Origin: Linnemannia elongata
Lineage: Eukaryota; Mortierellomycota; Mortierellomycetes; Mortierellales; Mortierellaceae
DNA length: 64,000 nt
Direction of reading: 5' to 3'
Assembly (NCBI GenBank): GCA_036320915.1
Contig: JAXBDG010000012.1
Span: forward strand, 1,538,501-1,602,500
Part shown: positions 35,210 to 45,258 of the stretch, piece by piece
How the letters are laid out: every line of letters starts with the position of its first letter
Position numbering within the stretch: position 1 is the stretch's first letter
The notes under the pieces: generated by a model
Told to the model about the DNA's origin: nothing
Database searches by the model: none
The model's input: only the letters and a program-made list of their open reading frames with translations
Translations under genes and position numbers: made by a program

Positions 35210-36280
35210 AATAGGTGAGTTGATGAGAGGGTGGGGTGGTGATCAAGAAAGATGTGAATGGATGTTGTTGTGTGAATGACGATGAAGAAGTATGTTGGAC
35301 GAGAGTAAGGAAGGAAAGAAGAAATAAAAAAAAAAAGAGGGGGGGGGGGGTATCTGGTTGTTATGGATATATTGAGCAGAGGAAAGGTGTGGCCACTTCT
35401 TTTGTTGTAAGAAATGGACGGGAGTACAGCCATTTGTTGCTTTTGTTTGGCCATTGAGAAATTGGATAAACCATCCTTACCACATTATTTTCTCCTCTTG
35501 TTATCAGTCGTCCGAACGTCATATGGACGATGAGTGCAAAAGATCTTTCAGTTGTTTGAAGACGCAGTGTTGGTACATGGTTACATGGTAACGACATGGT
35601 TAAAATAACATACGGATGTGAGTTTGACAAGGAGTAGGGGTATCATTAGAAAATCCATCTTGGTTAGGCAACAACCTACAATAGCAAAAGCGACAACAAC
35701 CAACAGCAGCAAAACAATCACATCCAACTACTACGACAGCAACATCAACAACAAAACAACGAGCGAACCATTTAACATTCACAAGAGTGCACGGCCCCGC
35801 ATTTGTTTGCTCTCTCAAATGTTTCTAACCGATCACTATTGGCCGAATAACGACCGTGTGACAAGTTTACGTTGGACCTATATGGCGGTCAAATCAAAAT
35901 AAGTACCTCCGCCGCATTTACATTTCTGCATCTTTTACGATCTACAGCTTGCAAAAAAAGTAGAGTATACTACCATCGTAGTTACGAGTGGGAGATCGAG
36001 CAGGGGGCTATTGAGGGAGTAGAAAAGTAATGGTGAAGGGACAATGGAATCGGGGTGCGAATGTCAACAGGATTTGGAGATTGCGAACAGAAATGTAATA
36101 GGTAGGTGGGATCATTCGACTCTTGGTCTCAGGGGAATAATGAATGAGAAAATGATGTATTGATGAAGTGGGAGAGATTGTCTGTTTCGTTGGTTGGCTG
36201 TGCTTTTCACAACAACAGTAAATGCGGGATCAGGAGCAGTAGCCCCATCATGCCAAGGGTGTCAAAAGTAAAGGAGAGAA

Positions 36281-36336
<56 letters not shown>

Positions 36337-37235
36337 CGGCACCAACAACTCGGGAATGTCTGGATCCCGATCAGTCATACGTGATTGATCAGTAAAAATT
36401 GACTGATCACTAAACGCGTTTTTAGGAACCACCGTGTTTTCTTTTGAGTTTGGGCGGCGTATGGTTTTCACCTTTTTATCAACTTCAAACCGTTGACATT
36501 TTTTTTTTTTTTTTTTTTTTTTGGATGAAGTTATTTGCACAGGGCTGCGGAACGTTATTTGCACACCCTGTCGGAATAAGAAAGATTTTTTTGTTTTCAC
36601 AGGGTGTGTCGTCTTTGCCATTACAGGGACTGTGTGAATAAGAGACTTTTTTTTGCTTTAACAGGGCTGTGAATTTGCGGATTTTTTTTTTTTTTTTTTT
36701 TTAAGTGCAGTTGAAGTGACAGTTGATATCAATCATGGTTGCACAAAGGAATTTCAAGGGAACTGAAGAAAACTTCGAGGGCACCTTTTACTAAGGAAAG
36801 CGACAGATCATAAATAAAAAAACGTCGGCTGTTCTGTCCTGGAAGTTGCTGGTATGTGACTGTTATACCCCTGAGTATTCATGCGCATGGTCTCACTGAC
36901 TCACCAAGAATCGAGCAACTTCAAATCCTTAAAACGCAAGCTGCATACTGCACAACCTCGAGAGGGATCCCTACTTCAGCCCTCTTCCCGCTTCCTTCTT
37001 CTCTGTATTTTCCTCGTTCTTATTCGCTCCATCTATTTCCTCCTCCTCCTCCTCCCTCTTTCCCTTCGTTCCCTTCCCCCTTATTCCTTTTGGTCAACCA
37101 CGCTTGGATTATCAATCAGACCAGATCTATCAGTAAGAATCCACATCCATCGCATCCAGAGGTACTTCATTAATGATGTCAAAATCCGTTCACTAACATC
37201 TTTCTGTTCCGACAACCTCCACAGAGACACACCAC
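35210..37235. repeat. Repeat-rich accessory DNA upstream of the NLR-like gene
   Basis: Contains module A (35409-35700), module B (36346-36480), a GA microsatellite, and T runs at 36499-36522 and 36682-36702. Around 36525-36670 the phrase CACAGGGxxxTG recurs (ACAGGGCTGCGG, ACAGGGTGTGTC, ACAGGGACTGTG, ACAGGGCTGTGA), pointing to a degenerate tandem array. No gene seen. Confidence 0.55.
36283..36331 (+). repeat. (GA)n microsatellite
   Basis: Perfect GA/AG dinucleotide run of about 24 units. Confidence 0.95.
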
Positions 37236-40200
37236 ATGGCGCCTTGGTATAAAAGAACCCTATCCTCGGAGGAAGCCCTTGCCCGCGCGAACACCCACCT
37301 CGAGAATGCCAATGAAACAAAGGACCGACGACGAGCCCAGAAACTATGCGACAATGCGAAAGAAGCTCTGGAGAGGATGGACATCTCAAAGAGCATCAAG
37401 GATCATGACCAGATCATCGCCGCCTTTCGTCACCATGGAGAGCTCCTCGAGAAATTGGGTCTTCCCGACGAAGCCCAGCTCAGCTACAGCAAGGCTGACG
37501 AACTGAGGTATAATCAAAGTCTCTGGAATCGATTGTAGAGACAGTTGACGATGAAGAGAACATGTATCTGACCGTTTGCGAACCCTTTTGCCATTCTCAG
37601 CAGGACTATTGAGAAGAGTACGCCAGCCCCACCTTTGGTTCAAGACTTGCCTCTGTCTATATCATCTGCTTCTGTTGTCTCAGCTTCGACAATCTCTTCA
37701 AGCACCGCCGCCATCCGCAACAGAGGAACTGTTTTGCCAACCATCTTCACAAAGGACTGTCCTCCGCCTGTTGTCCAGTTCACGCTGCCAGGACCTGATG
37801 ACCGCCTGACCAGCACTCGCCAACTCGCTTTCTGTCTTGCTCTCCTGCAAGAAACAGCTTTACCTCTGGACAGTCTCGACGCTTCAACTCGCGCCTGGCT
37901 GACAGCCACGGAAAAGAATCAGGATGAAAAGGAAAGACTCAGGACCCTGGCCACAGATATGATCCGCGCGCTTGTTCAGGACAAGCTGAAGGACATTAAG
38001 GCCATCAATGAGGTCGTGTGTCTGGCTCTCGTGCTCGAGAGACCCGATTTTCGAGCCTTGCTCTCCCTATTTGTCAACATGATCAATGATTCCCTCCTCC
38101 TGAATGTCCAGGCTCTTCAGGGATTGGCGTCCATGATTCAGGCTACTCCTGAATACATCGAGGCCGATGACTTGGTCAAGATCCTCAACCTGTTGAGCAC
38201 CCGTCTCCAAGAGACATTCCACCAATCACCTCAGCACATCTACAGCTTGACTATGACGGTATCGCGTGTCCTCGATGCCATGGCCGATTGCAACATACAA
38301 GGATTGGACCGTGTCAAGTTGCATGAGCCGCTCCTCTCTTACCTGAGCCGTCTGAAGAGCGACAAGGATCCTTATATCGTATACCAAGCCGCATACGCAT
38401 TTCAGGCACTGCTGTGTGTTCCCGACGATGAAAAGCCGTGGCAAGCAGCCTTGCGGCGATCAGGTGCAGTCATCAAGGGTGTCGGAGGAATAGCGAGTGC
38501 GATCAAGGGGTTGAATGTCGCAGAGTTCATCGGCGGATTGAGCACCATCCAAGAAGGGTTCCAAGGAGCAGGTCAGATCTTTGGACTCGTGCAGGACGCG
38601 TACAACGGTGTGACGGACCTGATGGAAAGCGGTCAAGGGTTGCTGGAGTCGCTCAAGAATGGACTAAGTTTCAGCCACAAGCGTACCTGGTACGCAGCCT
38701 TGCGCGGTGCCGACACTTTGATCCAGAACGGCGAGCTGACCAAGTTCAAGACCTTGGTCTGCGAGGCACCCTGCCGCCGTGATCTGGCCTTTCAATGGGG
38801 TGTCTGCCAACGACTCGGATATTTGGCGGCTGATCCGGTTTGGGATGATGTGTCTCGGAAGGATGCAATTGCGTTTCTAGGAGAAATGTACTGGAACGAT
38901 GAGGAATGGGGTCAGGAACCTCGTATCAAGCAGTGCATCTTGGACATTCTCTTGCAATTGTCCCACAGGACTAGTCAAGGTAAGAAAGGATATATAAGAT
39001 GGTTGGATCTGTGTACTTTAAGCTCGTTGAAATTGGTTCTCACAGGTCTCTGCTGCTTTTGTACTCTTGTAGAATCGATGCACAGTGTTGTCAGGGTCCT
39101 CCTAAGGGACTTGTCTATAGAAGGCGAAGAAAACAAACGCAACCTTTACCAATCCTGTATCCAAACGGGACCGAGCGCGCACACCTGGAACGTCTCCGCG
39201 TCCCATCTCGACTCATCATCCCTGATCGACCAGGTTCAAAGCAAACCCTCGATTGAACCGGCCCTGCGAAAGTATCAGCGCCATCGAATTCAGGAGCAGG
39301 AGCAACGCCATACGGTCTACATCCCTCCTGAAGCCAAGCCGACCCGTGAGTCACCCGACGATGATCTCTTTGATCTGACAACCAGAGTCAACGAGTTTTT
39401 GCTAGCAGCCGATAGCAAAGTTTTGTTGTTACTGGGAGATTCTGGTGCCGGAAAGTCGACATTCAACCTGGAGCTTGAGAGAAACTTGTGGATGGCCTAC
39501 AACCTCGACAAAAAGTGGATCCCCCTCTTTGTGACCCTACCCGCCATCAACATGCCAGAGGAGGATCTCATTGCCAAGCATCTGCGAAAATGCGAGTTCA
39601 CAGAGGACCAGATCCGGGAACTCAAGTCCTACCGCCAAATCGTCTTGATCTGCGATGGCTACGACGAATGCCAGAAGAAGGTCAACCTCTATAGCCACAA
39701 TCGACTGAACCAGCCTGGAGAATGGAAGGTCAAAATGGTGATCAGCTGCAGGAGCGAGTACCTTGGATCGGACTATCGGATCTTCTTCCAACCCGGTGGC
39801 CGCAACGACAGGAAAGGGGCCACGCAACTCCAGGAGGCTGTGGTCGCACCGTTCTCCATGGCCAAGATCAACCATTATATCAAAAGCTATGTCGCAAAGT
39901 ATCAGCTCCCAGGAGAAACTGTCTGGACTGCAGAGGACTATCAAAGCGCGATCAAGAGTATTTCCAACCTTCAAGACCTCGTGAGGAACCCGTTCTTGTT
40001 ATCGTTGGCACTTGAGGTTCTACCTCGTCTGGTCGATCTATCCAAGGACCTCACATCCAACCAGATCTCAAGGGTGACACTGTATGACCAATTCGTGGAG
40101 CAGTGGGTGGAGCGAGGTCAGATACGACTGATCGAGCGATCGTTGACTGGAGTCGACCATGTTGCCTTCGAGATCTTATCGGAGGAGGGGTTTACACGAA

Positions 40201-42812
40201 ACGCCATTGGATTTGTGAAGAGTCTGGCAGTCGCCATTTTTGACGAACAGGACGGCAAGCCTGTTGTGGAGTACTTGCCCAGTCGAGACATTTCGAGTTG
40301 GAGGGCGGAATTCTTTGGCCATGGTGATGGCAAGAATCTGTTGCGTGAGACGTGCCCTCTCAGTCGCACTGGCAATCAGTACCGATTCATTCATCGATCT
40401 GTCCTAGAGTATGCACTGGCACGAGCAGTATTTGAGCCGAGACAGCTAAGAACGGATGATCAAGACTCGGTGGAGCAAGTGGATGTTCAATATGGAGACA
40501 ATCGAGATGGCCCATCCAAGGACACCCCCTCAAGTTCCCCGCTGTTTCGAAAGAGTTTCGTGCACGAACATTCGATCATCAACTTCCTGTCGGAACGGGT
40601 CCTGCAGAGTGTCCAGTTCAAGAATCAACTCCACAGGTTCATAGAACAGTCCAAATCCGACGAACGGTTCGCTCAGGCTGCGGCCAACGCCATTACTATC
40701 TTGGTTCGGGCCGGCGTACTATTCAATGGCGCCGATCTAAAGGGCATTCAGATTCCAGGCGCAGATCTGAGCGGTGGACAGTTTGATTCGGCGCAACTGC
40801 AAGGAGCGGATTTGAGAAACACCAAGCTTCGCAATATTTGGCTGCGTCAGGCTGATTTGAGCAACGCGCAGATGGTGGACGTCGAATTTGGCGAATGGCC
40901 GTTTCTCAAAGAGGTTAACAGTGTGCATTCATGTGCGTACTCTCCAGATGGAAAGACACTTGCTGTAGGCCTTGAGGATGGCACAGTCAGCTTGTACGAG
41001 ACCGCAACTTGGGAAAAGACACACACATTAAGCGGTCATACCTCTTCGGTTAAAGGTGTGGTGTTTTCGCCAAGCGGCCAGCAGATTGCCTCGGGCAGTA
41101 TGGACAGGACGGTGCGGCTCTGGGACGCACAAACCGGTGCACCTGGTGCCCTCCTAAACGGCCATACGAATGGTGTTACGAGCGTGGTGTTTTCGCCAAG
41201 CGGCCAGCAGATTGCTTCGGGCAGTTTCGACATGACGGTGCGGCTCTGGGACGCACAAACCGGTGCACCTGGTGCCATCCTAAGCGGCCATAGGGATTAT
41301 GTTACGAGTGTGGTGTTTTCGCCAAGCGGCCAGCAGATTGCCTCGGGCAGTCACGACAACACGGTGCGGCTCTGGGACGCACAAACCAGTGCACCTGGTG
41401 CCATCCTAAGCGGCCATACCGAGGTTGTTACGAGCGTGGTGTTTTCGCCAAGCGGCCAGCAGATTGCCTCGGGCAGTTGGGACAACACGGTGCGGCTCTG
41501 GGACGCACAAACCGGTGCACCTGGTGCCATCCTAAGCGGCCATATCTGGTATGTTACGAGCGTGGTGTTTTCGCCAAGCGGCCACCAGATTGCCTCGGGG
41601 AGTGGGGACGAGACGGTGCGGCTCTGGGACGCACAAACAGGCGCACCTGGTGCCATCCTAAGCGGTCATACCTGGTATGTTACGAGCGTGGTGTTTTCGC
41701 CAAGCGGCCAGCAGATTGCCTCGGGCAGTTTGGACAACACGATGCGGCTCTGGGATGCACAAACCGGTGCACCTGGTGCCATCCTAAGCGGTCATACCTC
41801 TTCGGTTACGAGCGTGGTGTTTTCGCCAAGCGGCCAGCAGATTGCCTCGGGCAGTGCCGACAAGACGGTGCGGCTCTGGGACGCACAAACCGGTGCACCT
41901 GGTGCCATCCTAAGCGGCCATACGAATGGTGTTACGAGCGTGGTGTTTTCGCCAAGCGGCCAGCAGATTGCTTCGGGCAGTTTCGACATGACGGTGCGGC
42001 TCTGGGACGCACAAACCGGTGCACCTGGTGCCATCCTAAGCGGCCATAGGGATTATGTTACGAGTGTGGTGTTTTCGCCAAGCGGCCAGCAGATTGCCTC
42101 GGGCAGTGCCGACAACACGGTGCGGCTCTGGGACGCACAAACCGGTGCACCTGGTGCCATCCTAAGCGGCCATAGCGAGGCTGTTACGAGCGTGGTGTTT
42201 TCGCCAAGCGGCCAGCAGATTGCCTCGGGCAGTTGGGACAACACGGTGCGGCTCTGGGACGCACAAACCGGTGCACCTGGTGCCATCCTAAGCGGCCATA
42301 GCGAGGCTGTTACGAGCGTGGTGTTTTCGCCAAGCGGCCAACAGATTGCCTCAGGCAGTTGGGACAACACGGTGCGGCTCTGGGACGCACAAACTGGCGC
42401 ACCTGGTGCCATCCTAAGCGGCCATACGGATTATGTTAGGAGCGTGGTGTTTTCGCCAAGCGGCCAGCAGATTGCCTCGGGCAGTTCTGACAACACGGTG
42501 CGGCTCTGGGATGTGGAATTAGGTCGATGTTTGACTGTGGTCAAAGGTTTTCTTGGAATAACCACAAGTATTGCCTGGAATGTAAATGGAAATGGCAGTT
42601 ACTTAGCAACCGGCTGTGGCGATAGCTCCATTCACATGTGGCAGGTGATAGGAGACCACCATCTTGTCTACCTGCACTGGAGCTCTATGCAAAATCGGCT
42701 TGTCGTGTCAAATACCAATATCTTCAAGGCGCAGGGTTTAAGCAAGATGAATATGAAACTCTTAGAACAGCGCGGCGCCGTGAACGACCCGATTTCGGAA
42801 GAAGTGCGCTAA
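37236..42812 (+). CDS. NLR-like receptor: helical N-terminus, NACHT, pentapeptide repeats, WD40 array
   Basis: Exon 1 is 37236-37507 and exon 2 starts at 37601 or 37604 (CAGCAG tandem acceptor) and runs to 42812; a further 66-nt in-frame intron is likely at 38980-39045 (GTAAGA...CACAG). Length is about 1804-1827 residues. Order: TPR-like helical pair (1-90); ARM-like helices; a Gly-rich amphipathic segment (~380-445, VGGIASAIKG..FIGGL); NACHT NTPase with Walker A GDSGAGKS (~680-700) and Walker B IVLICDGYDE (~750-770); about ten pentapeptide units (GADLKGIQIPGADLSGG and on) at nt 40728-40905; then 14 WD40 units (nt 40910-42660), twelve of them almost identical. Family knowledge: NACHT-WD40 STAND proteins oligomerise on ligand recognition and act in fungal non-self recognition and cell death. 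No HET, HeLo or lipase-type effector is visible at the N-terminus, so the output domain is unknown. Confidence 0.88.
41049..42560 (+). repeat. Twelve 126-bp WD40-coding tandem repeats
   Basis: Units start at 41049 and every 126 bp to 42435. They are nearly identical except at a few codons: the two residues before the start of each unit and the residues around the invariant Asp in GSxDx. Units 1-3 and 7-9 share the same order (SS, NG, DY), showing a six-unit (756-bp) segmental duplication. Being a multiple of 3, the array leaves every other frame open; those are artefacts. Confidence 0.95.
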
Positions 42813-43048
42813 ACGTGGTAGTCAGTAACCAACGTCGATAGTCTGAATAAATCCAACAATAAACAACGCTCATATTTCGAAGATGATTTTAAAAATGACA
42901 AATCCAACATACACACCTTTTCTCGAATGAATCCTTGCAATAACTGTCTGTCTGTTTGTCTGTGCATCCGTGAACCCGCATGCTGTGCTGTAGGTTCTAC
43001 TATTTTCTTTGTCTAAATTTTCTTCTCTTCTAATACCCCTGTTTTTAT
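42813..43048. other. NLR 3' flank
   Basis: 236 bp between the NLR stop and the transposon insertion. AT-rich, contains AATAAA-like sequence at 42846-42863. Nothing else seen. Confidence 0.5.
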
Positions 43049-43382
43049 ATTAGGGGTCGTCAAATATCTCGCCAGACGGCGTGAAAAGGGACCGAGCGTA
43101 TTTCAATACACGCAAAAAGGGTGTACGCATTTTCGTATTCTTTTCGAGTATCCATTATTAATTTTCACGTACTCGAATTAAATACGCCGGCGCATTTCGT
43201 CAAACGAGACGACCATTTGGCCCTCTTTTTGCCCTTTTTTTTCTTCACACATATGTCATTTTCATGACTTTCTTCTCCTCCGCTACTTCTTTATCATAAT
43301 CGTTCCTTCTTCCTTGCATATCTTTTTATCCCCTTCTTCATATTTCTTCCTTCCTAATCTCTCCATCATTTAACAATAAATC

Positions 43383-43935
43383 ATGCCCAATATCTCTAAC
43401 AGACAGCGTGGGCTCAAGGTCATCGAATTCCTTATCCTGATACATAGCATCGACAACGACGACGAAGCTGAGGAGGAGACCACGCTTCTCTATGTTATGG
43501 CCCTCTCGATGAGGTTCATTGAGTGCCCCCTCAAGGACAGGAGCAAGACCAACCTTCACTTTTACTCAAAGAGGTGTTCCCTCATCTCTCTGACACTGCC
43601 TTCAGGTCCTGTTCCCGAACAACAAAGGAGGGCTCCAAGTCGCTGATGTACCTTTTTCAGGGACACGATATTTTCTACATCAAATCATCCAACCCTCAGG
43701 CACACTCTGGATGGCAGCTGGCGGTAGCGCTTATGCGGATCGGAACATACGGTAACGGTGCAAGTGCAGTCCGAGTAGTGGGAACACTTTTTCTGGGGTA
43801 AGGTACAGTTACCTTGTACACCAACAGAGTCATCACAGTAATCTTCTCCAAGCGAGACCAATGGCTTGCATGGCACGACGCGGCACGACGAGATGCATCA
43901 AGAAATTGTTACACACAAGGTTGGCAGGAAGGTGC
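43383..43935 (+). pseudogene. HARBI1-like transposase N-terminal relic
   Basis: Starts at ATG 43383 (MPNISNRQRG, an acidic DNDDEAEEE stretch) and continues after frame changes at about 43530 and 43800 with KEVFPHLSDTAFRSC, GWQLAVALMRIGTYGNGAS, then GTVTLYTNRVITVIFSKRD and QWLAWHDAARR. The WQLAV..YR.G.YGNGAS block before a GTV..YT.RV helix is typical of fungal DDE_Tnp_4 (Harbinger) transposases. At least two frameshifts or an unspliced intron break it, and the DDE domain is absent. Confidence 0.7.
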
Positions 43936-43992
43936 GAGGCTGCTCTTTTTTTTGTGTGCGGTCTTAATTGTTGTTTTGACAGACTGGTAGTC

Positions 43993-44085
43993 TCAGGGGT
44001 CAAGAGAGACGCGAGGGCCTTTTGCACGACGAGTGAGAACCCTGGGTTTGGGTCGGAAGTTCTTGTTGTTCTTGATAGGAGCCAT
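43993..44085 (-). pseudogene. Transposon second ORF relic (N-terminal)
   Basis: Thirty codons from ATG 44085, MAPIKNNKNFRPKPRVLTRR and a short tail, ending at a stop. Harbinger elements usually carry a second, divergently placed gene for a Myb/trihelix-type DNA-binding protein; position and basic start fit that, but only the beginning remains. Confidence 0.4.
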
Positions 44086-44373
44086 GGTGTAGGTGGAATG
44101 AGGGGAAGAGGTGTACCCAATTGATTGTGAGAGAAGTAGATGGTGGGGTGTTTGACTCTCCTGAACGAAAAAAAATGTTTTTATTTTTTCTTCTCGGTTG
44201 ACGATTTCTGCCACTGCCAAACGCGCAACTTGTGTTTGCGAAATACGTCAAGGGTCGTAGGTTTGTGCGTTCGCATTTTCGTATTAGAAGGCCTGCGCAG
44301 GGGACAGAAAAATGTCAAATGCGCAAACGAGCGGCGGATTTATTTTGGATTTGGCCGTACTTTGACGACCCCT

Positions 44374-44691
44374 ATTTTCTTTCTTTTTCTTGGAAAAGAA
44401 TGAAAAGATAAAGCGCAGACAGATATTCTCTTGCAGTAGGATGAAAAGAGAAAAGGCTAACATATAAATACCTCGGTCCTCGTAAAAATGACAAAGAACT
44501 TATGAGAAACGAAAAGGGTGTAATTTATGGTAATGAAAGAGCAGTTAAAGGAAGTGGATAGAAAGGTATCTATTTTTGCGTGTGTGTGAAAGAGTGGGAG
44601 TGGAGAAGTAGAGGAGAAACAGAAAATCTACAATGACTGCACAGACAAAGGAAAGGAAGAATAAAAAAAAACGAAAAACGAATCAATTGCC
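44374..44691. other. Gap between transposon and basic secreted protein gene
   Basis: 318 bp, AT-rich, 3' flank of the next minus-strand gene. No other feature seen. Confidence 0.5.
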
Positions 44692-45258
44692 CTAAGATGA
44701 TGCCTTCTTCTTGCTGTTCGTCTTCTTGCCTCGGGAGAGATGCTTCTTGGAAGTCGAAGAAGAAATCTTTTGATGTCTCTTCTCGTGCTTGTTGCCCCCC
44801 TTCCTAGCAGCCTTCTTCATATACTTCTTGACAGTTTTCTTGCCAGCCTTTTCCATCTCCATCTTGGTGACTTCAGGTCCAACCATGGGCTCTTGGAGGA
44901 TATGCAGATTCGCAGGTGCTGCAACGATCTCGTCAGAACGGAAGGAATTGAACTCCGTCGCTCGATGTTCGATATCGAGACGGGATGGATATCCCCACCG
45001 ACGCTTCGCCAGCCTCGGCAACCCCGACCCCGACGAAGTGACGATTTTGTTCTTGCGATTGCTGTTGCTCTTGTGATGGTGGTGGTGGCCGTTGGTGGTG
45101 CGGTGTCGACGAGATGAATGGCGCTTGTCATGACGTGCGACGAGACCTTGTGCGACCTTCATAGACTCGAACCATTCTTCAGGGGCAATGATTTCTTGGG
45201 CCAGGACTGTTGCGGCGAAGAGGGTGACTAGACTGAAGGAGAGGGTTGCTAGACGCAT
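44692..45258 (-). CDS. Secreted basic His/Lys-rich protein
   Basis: Single exon, 188 residues from ATG 45258. The longer in-frame start at 45558 is rejected because it would read through an ATACAG microsatellite and lose the signal peptide. Residues 1-20 are a clear signal peptide (MRLATLSFSLVTLFAATVLA-QE). The mature protein opens EIIAPEEWFESMKVAQGLVARHDKR, then is rich in Arg/His/Lys with a HHHHH run, RLAKRR and a Lys-rich tail ending KKTNSKKKASS. Several KR/RR sites could be cut by a Kex2-type protease. No Cys pairs and no known domain. It could be a secreted effector-like, cell-wall or antimicrobial-type protein; only secretion is supported. Confidence 0.65.
   Translation of the reverse strand: MRLATLSFSLVTLFAATVLAQEIIAPEEWFESMKVAQGLVARHDKRHSSRRHRTTNGHHHHHKSNSNRKNKIVTSSGSGLPRLAKRRWGYPSRLDIEHRATEFNSFRSDEIVAAPANLHILQEPMVGPEVTKMEMEKAGKKTVKKYMKKAARKGGNKHEKRHQKISSSTSKKHLSRGKKTNSKKKASS

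Larger units (their letters stand above)
43052..44373 (+). mobile_element. Decayed PIF/Harbinger-type DNA transposon
   Basis: Perfect 13-bp terminal inverted repeats, AGGGGTCGTCAAA (43052-43064) and TTTGACGACCCCT (44361-44373), flanked by a 3-bp duplication ATT (43049-43051 and 44374-44376); the ends can also be read as a TA duplication. Length 1322 bp. Inside are the N-terminal relic of a HARBI1-like transposase and the first ~30 codons of a second ORF in the opposite direction. Sub-terminal GCATTTTCGTATT occurs near both ends. The DDE catalytic region is missing, so it is an internally deleted, non-autonomous copy. Confidence 0.8.

Noticed and set aside
41477..42049. Long plus- and minus-strand open frames across the WD40 array
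   Set aside because: The repeat unit is 126 bp, a multiple of 3, so any frame free of stops in one unit stays open over the whole array. They are shadows of the WD40 frame.
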